A stretch of 20,050 nucleotides of DNA from Patescibacteria group bacterium. Lineage in GTDB: Bacteria; Patescibacteriota; Gracilibacteria; UBA1369. Each line of letters starts with the position of its first letter. Position 1 is the stretch's first letter. The stretch is taken from positions 1-20,050 of the forward strand of contig JAHJEW010000022.1 of assembly GCA_018825335.1 (NCBI GenBank). Reading direction: 5' to 3'. Made by a program: the position numbers and the translations under genes. Shown here in pieces: positions 15,136 to 20,050 of the stretch. Under the pieces are notes generated by a model. It saw only the letters and a list, made by a program, of their open reading frames with translations. It made no database searches and had not been told where the DNA came from.

Positions 15136-17114
15136 AGCGCCACTTCGTAAATCTTGCTCTGATCCAACAAATAAAGTTTGTTGGTATCTTTATCCACAAA
15201 CAGATCTCTAAGATCGGTCATGTCGTCAAACACAAGTTGCCTGTCATATGAAGCTCCTCCAGTCTTGTCATCCTTATAATAAACAAGCACGCGCTGTTTA
15301 TCCGGCTCCAGAATATAAATCGAACCCATATCCAGCTCCGTATAAATACGCGTCGGATTTTCCAGAGGGTCTATAGGCTCCTTCTTAATGGGAAATTCTT
15401 CCTTGTTACCGCTAAACAGCTTGGTAATATAACCGTCGTTTCCAAGAACATAAATATTCCCGTCAATCGCAAGATCTATGCCTTTCGCAAGATCAGCGTT
15501 AATGTTATAAGCCTCGGCCGCGTCAAAACTGTCGCGTCTTCTGGTATAACGCCAAATCTGATTACCAGCCGAATCAAGAATATATATTTTGTTGCTGTAA
15601 GCCTCAATCGCAACACCTTTCTTGAAAGCGCCATCGGCCGTATCCACAAAACTCACGCGGTTATCCTTAAACTCCATAACTTTGCCCGACTTGGTATAAA
15701 ACAGCAGAGAATCCTTGTCATCATAAACCGCGCCCGCAATAACAGTTTCATTCTCATCAATAGTAAGCGGATCCTGCACCTTATCCAGAACAATCGGATA
15801 CAAAGCGTTATATTCGTATGCATAAAGCGTACCGCCGAGATGCAAAAGTCCCAGCGCGCTCACGTTATCCCGTTTTTCGCTAAGATCGGCCAAAGTGCGC
15901 ACATCCGGATGCATTACCCCGTCCAGCGCGTCCTGACTTTCCTGAATCTTGCCCAAAAGCTCGTTTGCTTTTGAACGATGATAACCGGAATTAAGAACCT
16001 CCAGGGCTTTCTGTTTGGCCTGGGAAAGCATCTGCCCGGCCTGATCCTTGTTGTACTGACCGGTGGTTTCGGCCGAATTAAGCGTTTCCTGAACTTCGTT
16101 AAGAGTTACGCTGTAACCTTCGATCTTTGCCTGCTCCGTGGCCTGCCCTTTAATCCACCAGATACTAAGAGTCAAAATAATAATCGCCGCAATCAAAGTC
16201 ACCAGCATCCGGTCCTTGCCCATGGCCTTAAGATTCAGACCTCCACCTTCCCTTCGCACAGAACCGCTGCGGGACACTCTGGCCTTTCCCTTATCCGCAA
16301 GCGCAGTAACCCGCTGCCGCAAATCATTAACAGCCGCGGTAAGCGTATTTAAAGTGTCCTTCAGAGCATAACCGGATTTCCCGGGCCTCTTTTTATCATA
16401 AAATTCCTCCTTTTCCAGATGTTCCTTAATCTGCCCATGCTCCTTTTGCGTTAAAGCCGGAGCCCCTTCCGAAACGGCAATACCGGTAAGACCTATTCGT
16501 CCAAGCACTTCGGTCATCAAATAATCTTTCAACTCTCCCAGTGTAGAAATCAGATTCCTGCCGCTTAAAATTTTGGCAAGATCCGTTTTGCTTATAAATC
16601 TAAGCAATCGCGTCGAGCTGAAAAGCACAAAATCGCCCGGTTCCAGGCTACCACTGGCAATATTGGTAAACATCTCCTCCACACTATCTTCGCCCAGACC
16701 CTCACTGACCGTACTGCAAAGCCTTCTTCGGATCAAATAAGCTTCGGCTTCGCCCGTTTGTGTAAGATAAAGCGTATTTCCCACAATCGCCGCAATAACA
16801 ACATGCAATGTTCCAATATAATCGGAAGCTTTTTCTTCCTTTATTTTCTGCAAAGCTTTGTTGGTACTGCGCACCGCATCCTCAAAACGCACATACGGAT
16901 CTTTTTCCAGATCGGCAAAAAAAGCCTTCCTCATCGAATCAAAAATAGTTTCGCCAATAAGCTCGGCGTCAACCGGATTGTTCTGCACCTCTATATTAAT
17001 ATAGATTTTCCCGCTGTTTTCACCGCCTTCGCCAATATCATAGGCGTAATTTTCAACAAACCCACCTTCATCCCTTCCCACAAACATAAATTCATGTTGC
17101 GTTCTAAGTAACAT
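15132..17114 (-). CDS. Membrane protein: degenerate PP2C-like cytoplasmic domain, one membrane helix, extracytoplasmic propeller-like region
   Basis: The 660-residue product is not in a family I can name. Residues 1-215 follow the layout of PP2C/SpoIIE-type phosphatases (NTLYLTQTGEAEAYLIRR at 113-130, EPGDFVLFSSTRLLRFIS at 158-175). The metal-binding acidic residues of active PP2C enzymes are not there: the usual VADG, GDSR, SDG and DN motifs read INIE, GEAE, SSTR and IGLT. A basic linker (270-302) leads to one membrane helix at 303-321 (MLVTLIAAIIILTLSIWWI), which places residues 1-302 in the cytoplasm. Outside are a helical stretch (330-400) and repeated beta units such as NKIYILDSAGNQIWRY (508-523), GNIYVLGNDGYITKLF (552-567) and GSIYILEPDKQRVLVYY (597-613), as in NHL or six-bladed propellers. 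I chose the ATG at 17114; a TTG at 17117 is the only alternative. A sensor or scaffold role is inferred, not shown. Confidence 0.8.
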   Translation of the reverse strand: MLLRTQHEFMFVGRDEGGFVENYAYDIGEGGENSGKIYINIEVQNNPVDAELIGETIFDSMRKAFFADLEKDPYVRFEDAVRSTNKALQKIKEEKASDYIGTLHVVIAAIVGNTLYLTQTGEAEAYLIRRRLCSTVSEGLGEDSVEEMFTNIASGSLEPGDFVLFSSTRLLRFISKTDLAKILSGRNLISTLGELKDYLMTEVLGRIGLTGIAVSEGAPALTQKEHGQIKEHLEKEEFYDKKRPGKSGYALKDTLNTLTAAVNDLRQRVTALADKGKARVSRSGSVRREGGGLNLKAMGKDRMLVTLIAAIIILTLSIWWIKGQATEQAKIEGYSVTLNEVQETLNSAETTGQYNKDQAGQMLSQAKQKALEVLNSGYHRSKANELLGKIQESQDALDGVMHPDVRTLADLSEKRDNVSALGLLHLGGTLYAYEYNALYPIVLDKVQDPLTIDENETVIAGAVYDDKDSLLFYTKSGKVMEFKDNRVSFVDTADGAFKKGVAIEAYSNKIYILDSAGNQIWRYTRRRDSFDAAEAYNINADLAKGIDLAIDGNIYVLGNDGYITKLFSGNKEEFPIKKEPIDPLENPTRIYTELDMGSIYILEPDKQRVLVYYKDDKTGGASYDRQLVFDDMTDLRDLFVDKDTNKLYLLDQSKIYEVAL

Positions 17115-17197
17115 CAATTATATATAACTTATACAAGTAACTTAGCGGCTAACTAGCAGCAAAAATACTATAAAACCGGTGGGAATACAAGCTGGAC
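17115..17197. promoter_or_regulatory. AT-rich divergent intergenic region
   Basis: These 83 bases separate the minus-strand PP2C-like gene from the plus-strand amidotransferase gene and must carry both promoters unless they lie inside genes. For the plus strand, TTAGCG (17142-17147) and TACTAT (17166-17171), 18 bases apart, are a weak candidate. For the minus strand a TATAAT lies only 2 bases before the ATG, with no clear -35. Neither gene has a Shine-Dalgarno sequence. Confidence 0.25.
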
Positions 17198-17791
17198 ATG
17201 AAAACTTTAATAATAGACAACTACGACTCCTTTACCTACAACCTGTTTCAATATGTTGGAGAACTTGGCGGAAACCCCGTAGTAGAGCTCAGTGACTCCC
17301 CCGTTCTGGCCAAACCGGATGCGATAATGGACACAATCACTCCCACTCACATAATAATTTCTCCCGGCCCCGGAACTGTCGAAAACCCGCGGGATTTCGG
17401 TTTTTGCGAAGACATTATTTTAGGATTGATGGATAAAATCCCGATTTTAGGCGTCTGTCTGGGTCATCAGGGCATCGCCAAAGCCTTCGGCGCTAAAATA
17501 ATCTCCTCCCCGGAAATAATGCATGGCAAACAAAGCCGGATAATACATACGCCAACTTCGACCGGCCTTTTCACAGGCATCCCCTCCCCTTTCACCGCTA
17601 TGCGATACCACTCACTCTGCATCTCACCTGAAAACTTCCCCGCAGATCTTCAAATAACAGCCCGCACAGAAGATAAAACAATAATGGCCATCCAGCACAA
17701 AAAACTCCCAATTTACGGCATCCAGTTCCACCCCGAATCTTTTGGAACCGACTCGGGCAAAAAAATCCTGGCCAACTTCCTGGCAATTTGA
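17198..17791 (+). CDS. Class I glutamine amidotransferase, anthranilate / aminodeoxychorismate synthase component II type
   Basis: This protein should hydrolyse glutamine and pass ammonia to a chorismate-using partner (TrpE for tryptophan or PabB for folate). The 197-residue length is normal. It opens with the family signature LIIDNYDSFTYNLFQYV (4-20). It has ISPGPGTVENP for the oxyanion region (54-64), the nucleophile C87 in GVCLGHQ (85-91), AMRYHSL (134-140), and the catalytic H178 and E180 in IQFHPES (175-181). All triad residues are intact. TrpG and PabA cannot be told apart from sequence alone, so I give no symbol. No trpE, pabB or other gene of either pathway is in the window, so it stands as an orphan subunit. 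Its TGA overlaps the -35 of the rpmH promoter. The start has no Shine-Dalgarno sequence. Confidence 0.92.
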   Translation: MKTLIIDNYDSFTYNLFQYVGELGGNPVVELSDSPVLAKPDAIMDTITPTHIIISPGPGTVENPRDFGFCEDIILGLMDKIPILGVCLGHQGIAKAFGAKIISSPEIMHGKQSRIIHTPTSTGLFTGIPSPFTAMRYHSLCISPENFPADLQITARTEDKTIMAIQHKKLPIYGIQFHPESFGTDSGKKILANFLAI

Positions 17792-17816
17792 CATAAAATA
17801 GGTCTGCGGCTATTCT
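17788..17816 (+). promoter_or_regulatory. Promoter of the rpmH-rnpA-yidC-jag cluster
   Basis: A perfect -35, TTGACA (17788-17793), is followed after 17 bases by TATTCT (17811-17816), a 4/6 match to the -10. RNA would start near 17823, about 19 bases before the rpmH ATG. The -35 overlaps the TGA stop of the amidotransferase gene (17789-17791). This is the best -35 seen in the window and suits a ribosomal protein gene. Confidence 0.62.
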
Positions 17817-17841
17817 CTTACAGCATTATTTATTCATAGCC

Positions 17842-17991
17842 ATGCAAGGTAAACTAAAGAAAAGAAAAAGGGCCAGGACTCACGGCTTTCTAAAACGCGC
17901 CTCCACAAAGAATGGACGCGCCGTACTTAGCCGGCGCCGCGCCAAAGGAAGAAAAAAGCTTACTGTAAAGTCGAAAGGAAAGGTATTTTAG
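17842..17991 (+). CDS. rpmH: Large ribosomal subunit protein bL34
   Basis: bL34 is a tiny basic protein of the large ribosomal subunit. The 49-residue product carries the family core almost unchanged: KRKRARTHGFLKRA (7-20), STKNGRAVLSRRRAKGRKKL (21-40) and TV. It departs from the usual N-terminus. Most bL34 proteins begin with a KRTYQPS or KRTFQPN motif, whereas this one begins MQGKLKKRKR. The reading frame upstream has no other start, so a longer form is unlikely. It is followed by rnpA after 4 bases, the near-universal bacterial order. A strong promoter lies upstream. dnaA, often found upstream of rpmH, is absent here; the upstream neighbour is an amidotransferase gene. Confidence 0.96.
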   Translation: MQGKLKKRKRARTHGFLKRASTKNGRAVLSRRRAKGRKKLTVKSKGKVF

Positions 17992-17995
17992 TACC

Positions 17996-18355
17996 ATGAT
18001 CCCTCAAAAAAACAGATTAAGCAGGTCACAGGTCGCCAGTGTAATAAAAAAAGGTAAAAGACTGAGCAGTGAACACTTCAACATTAAATATCTGGCCAGA
18101 ACGTCAAAAAACCATGCGACCCGGCAGGAAAGCCGATTTTGCGTTGTAGTAAGCACTAAAATCAGTCCCAAAGCAACCGAAAGAAACCGCATCCGCAGAC
18201 AAATCTTCGAAGCAATCGCGGCGGAGCAAACCAAAATACCGCTGGACATCATCCTCTTCACAAAACCAAGTATTAAAGATCTGGATTTTGGACGGATAAA
18301 AGAAGAATTCGCCAAAATCCTGCATAAGATCGCCTCAATAAGTACTCAACAATGA
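17996..18355 (+). CDS. rnpA: Ribonuclease P protein component
   Basis: RnpA is the protein cofactor that helps RNase P RNA bind precursor tRNA. The product has 119 residues, a normal length. It opens with KNRLSRSQVASVIKKGKRLSS (family: RL++..dF..v...G). It has FCVVVSTKISPKATERNRIRRQIFEA (48-73), including the invariant RNR motif at 63-65, which contacts the RNA. The end, DIILFTKPSIKDLDFGRIKEEF, is also typical. It starts 4 bases after rpmH. Its TGA overlaps the ATG of yidC in an ATGA junction, so translation of the two is probably coupled. A GGAAAGG about 13 bases before the start could be a weak ribosome-binding site. The matching RNA gene, rnpB, is at the left end of this window. Confidence 0.95.
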   Translation: MIPQKNRLSRSQVASVIKKGKRLSSEHFNIKYLARTSKNHATRQESRFCVVVSTKISPKATERNRIRRQIFEAIAAEQTKIPLDIILFTKPSIKDLDFGRIKEEFAKILHKIASISTQQ

Positions 18356-19611
18356 AGAAGAAAAACAGTATTCTCCAATACATCATTGTATTCCTGGTCG
18401 TTTACCTCACGCTCAGCTTTTTCCTCAAACCGGGACAGGAGGAAACTTCCATTTCCGGCGCCGATTTCGACGTAATAGTCAAAAAAGAGTTCAGCGTGGA
18501 CGAACTGGTCACAGTTCAGATCCGCAACAACACAGAAACGGATACAACCATAAAAAGCGACTGCCCGCAGGAACCTTTAACCGTTTACAACAAACAAAAA
18601 GGTGAATGGACGCAAATTACCTCAACCAGAGAAAACGGCTGCGAAGACTCACGGGATACAACCATTAAACCGCATGAGAAAGCCATAATCAGCTATCAGG
18701 GCTGGAATCATGCACTTTTTGGAGAAACCGGAACATATAAGGTGGAACTGACAATCGAACCCTCCATACCAATACAAACACCGGTGCAACCCGAAATCAA
18801 GACGATATCATACGTATCCAACGAATTCGAAATCAAACCGCAGGGCTGGTTCGGCTGGCTCTGGTCGGCCGGCTTTTATCAACCAATCTATAACGCACTG
18901 ATATACATAACCAGCGTCATTCCTGGAAACGACCTTGGCCTGGCCATAATTATTTTAACACTCATTATAAGGACGCTCCTTTTAATACCATCCCACCGCT
19001 CCCTGAAATCACAGCGCAAAATCCAGGAGCTGCAGCCGAAACTTAATCACATAAAAGAAAAACACAAAGGCAACCAGGAAATGATCGCCAAAGAAACCAT
19101 GATGCTCTGGAAAGAGCATAAAGTAAACCCGCTTTCAAGCTGCCTGCCACTATTCATACAACTCCCTTTCCTGATCGCGATTTTTTACGTGATTCAGGGC
19201 GGACTAAATCCGGACAACGTCCATCTGCTCTATGGCGGACTCAAATCTTTTTCTTTAAGCAGTATTAACACCAACTTCCTTGGCATACTTCAATTAAAGG
19301 AAGTAAATGTTTTTGTACTGCCGCTCATTGTGGGAGGGCTGCAATTTTTTCAGATGAAACTGGCCATGATGCGCAGCAAGAAAAAGAAAGAAGCTCAGGG
19401 TAAAGAGAAGGAAAAAGGCAACGAGATGGAAATGGCGAACAAAATGATGATATACATAATGCCCGTGATGATAGCAGTATTTACCGCATCGGTACCATCC
19501 GGTGTGGGTTTATATTGGGCGGTCTCGACAACATACGGAATAGCGCAGCAATTCATAGTAAACAAACAGGTAACCACGGAATCTTCCAAAGTCCGCGTAA
19601 TCAAGAAGTAG
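18352..19611 (+). CDS. yidC: Membrane protein insertase YidC/Oxa1 family, with an extracytoplasmic beta-rich domain
   Basis: YidC inserts and folds membrane proteins, alone or with SecYEG. The 419-residue protein begins with a membrane helix (9-25) that is not a lipoprotein signal. An extracytoplasmic region of about 135 residues (28-165) follows. The conserved five-helix core starts at GWFGWLWSAGFYQPIYNALIYI (165-186). The core has IIILTLIIRTLLLIPSHRSLKSQRKIQELQPK (199-230) with the groove arginine R207, and NPLSSCLPLFIQLPFLIAIFYVI (259-281). The last helices lie at 366-402 (PSGVGLYWAVSTTYGIAQQF). The lysine-rich loop at 342-357 is cytoplasmic. The ectodomain looks like an Ig-like beta sandwich (VTVQIRNNT, TYKVELTI) with Cys71 and Cys97 able to form a disulfide; it does not resemble the E. 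coli P1 domain. It overlaps rnpA by 4 bases, and yidD, often placed between them, is missing. Confidence 0.95.
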   Translation: MKKKNSILQYIIVFLVVYLTLSFFLKPGQEETSISGADFDVIVKKEFSVDELVTVQIRNNTETDTTIKSDCPQEPLTVYNKQKGEWTQITSTRENGCEDSRDTTIKPHEKAIISYQGWNHALFGETGTYKVELTIEPSIPIQTPVQPEIKTISYVSNEFEIKPQGWFGWLWSAGFYQPIYNALIYITSVIPGNDLGLAIIILTLIIRTLLLIPSHRSLKSQRKIQELQPKLNHIKEKHKGNQEMIAKETMMLWKEHKVNPLSSCLPLFIQLPFLIAIFYVIQGGLNPDNVHLLYGGLKSFSLSSINTNFLGILQLKEVNVFVLPLIVGGLQFFQMKLAMMRSKKKKEAQGKEKEKGNEMEMANKMMIYIMPVMIAVFTASVPSGVGLYWAVSTTYGIAQQFIVNKQVTTESSKVRVIKK

Positions 19612-19652
19612 GTTTCTAAAAAAAAACTTATATCACATAATCTTCAGGCACC

Positions 19653-20050
19653 ATGGATCTCTTTATTCAGGAAACGGTCGAACAAATCCTGACCAAAATG
19701 TCCACACCCTTTCGTAAAGTTCGACTTGAAAAAAAGGACGCTCTTACCTACAGAGTCAACATTGAAAGCGAGGAGCCGAGCCTTTTAATAGGCCATCACG
19801 GTGAAAACATCCACGCCCTTCAAAACATAATCCGTGTTATAATCTGGAACAGAAAACCGGAGGAAAAAGTCAATGTAATCGTTGACGTTGATAACTACCG
19901 CAAAAGACAGGAAGAAAACGTTCTGAACATGGCCGAAAGAAAAGTCGAAACCGTCCGAAGAACCCACAAAGAGCAGTCGCTTCCGCCCATGTCGCCTTAT
20001 TTCAGAAGACTTATTCACCTGCATCTGGCCGACAAATTTGAAGACATCAC
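19653..20050 (+). CDS. jag: KhpB/Jag-type RNA-binding protein (KH-R3H), 3' end beyond the window
   Basis: Jag/KhpB is an RNA-binding protein linked to sRNA and mRNA control, and to envelope and division effects in Gram-positive bacteria. About 132 residues are visible. A KH domain carries the loop LLIGHHGENIHALQ, where GHHG fills the GxxG RNA-binding position. It is followed by an R3H domain: NYRKRQEENVLNMAERKV, then PPMSPYFRRLIHLHLAD, with the RxxxH-type pair as R-R-L-I-H. The N-terminal Jag_N domain found in Bacillus is absent, since the start MDLFIQETVEQIL leads directly into the KH domain. It lies 41 bases after yidC on the same strand, completing rpmH-rnpA-yidC-jag. No Shine-Dalgarno sequence precedes the ATG. 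The reading frame is open to the window end. Confidence 0.93.
   Translation, partial: MDLFIQETVEQILTKMSTPFRKVRLEKKDALTYRVNIESEEPSLLIGHHGENIHALQNIIRVIIWNRKPEEKVNVIVDVDNYRKRQEENVLNMAERKVETVRRTHKEQSLPPMSPYFRRLIHLHLADKFEDI

Noticed and set aside
17826..17840. A DnaA-box-like TTATTCATA near rpmH, raising the idea of an origin
   Set aside because: It is a single imperfect match (8 of 9 to TTATNCACA). There is no cluster of boxes, no dnaA, and only about 50 bases of intergenic space.
1..20050. Possible alternative genetic code (UGA read as glycine)
   Set aside because: gltX, rnpA, galE, the amidotransferase and both small genes near 10.4 kb all end naturally at TGA at normal family lengths.
1..20050. 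tRNA genes, CRISPR arrays, insertion sequences, phage genes or riboswitches
   Set aside because: I looked through the intergenic stretches and found no cloverleaf, no regularly spaced repeat array, no transposase or integrase, and no known riboswitch core.

Overview
The window looks like part of the chromosome of a small-genome bacterium, most likely of the Candidate Phyla Radiation (Patescibacteria). This is an inference: the window has streamlined housekeeping genes, almost no Shine-Dalgarno sequences, several short conserved-hypothetical proteins, and lineage-modified versions of L34, YidC and Jag. TGA is a normal stop (it ends gltX, rnpA, galE, the orphan amidotransferase and both small genes at 10.1-10.6 kb), so the UGA-Gly code of Gracilibacteria/Absconditabacteria does not apply. 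No phage, insertion sequence, CRISPR array or tRNA gene was seen.

Layout. Bases 1-361 are the RNase P RNA gene (rnpB), cut at its 5' side by the window edge. A polyprenyl-phosphate sugar-1-phosphate transferase follows at once. Next are secA, with its own promoter, and a small three-helix membrane protein. galE and ftsK lie on the minus strand. ftsK and gltX diverge from a 239-base intergenic region holding two candidate promoters, a GC-rich direct repeat and a strong hairpin. gltX is followed by a CxxC/CxxC mini-protein, a very small lipoprotein, a PHP-domain hydrolase, and the acetate pair pta-ackA. A glycosyltransferase with an unusual helical N-terminal domain runs tail to tail into a minus-strand membrane protein, which joins a degenerate PP2C-like domain to an extracytoplasmic propeller-like region. 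The right end is an orphan TrpG/PabA-type glutamine amidotransferase, then the classic rpmH-rnpA-yidC-jag cluster. That cluster has its own promoter, and jag runs off the window.

How the genes fit together. SecA, YidC, the lipoprotein and the membrane proteins serve protein export and the envelope. The sugar transferase, GalE and the glycosyltransferase suggest surface glycan or glycolipid synthesis. Pta and AckA make ATP from acetyl-CoA and excrete acetate. FtsK handles chromosome segregation. GltX, L34, RNase P (RNA and protein both in this window) and Jag belong to translation and RNA processing.

No single obviously new system stands out. The points most worth a second look are the PP2C-like/propeller protein, the helical-bundle/glycosyltransferase fusion, the YidC ectodomain, the Zn-ribbon/mini-lipoprotein pair and the ftsK-gltX intergenic element.
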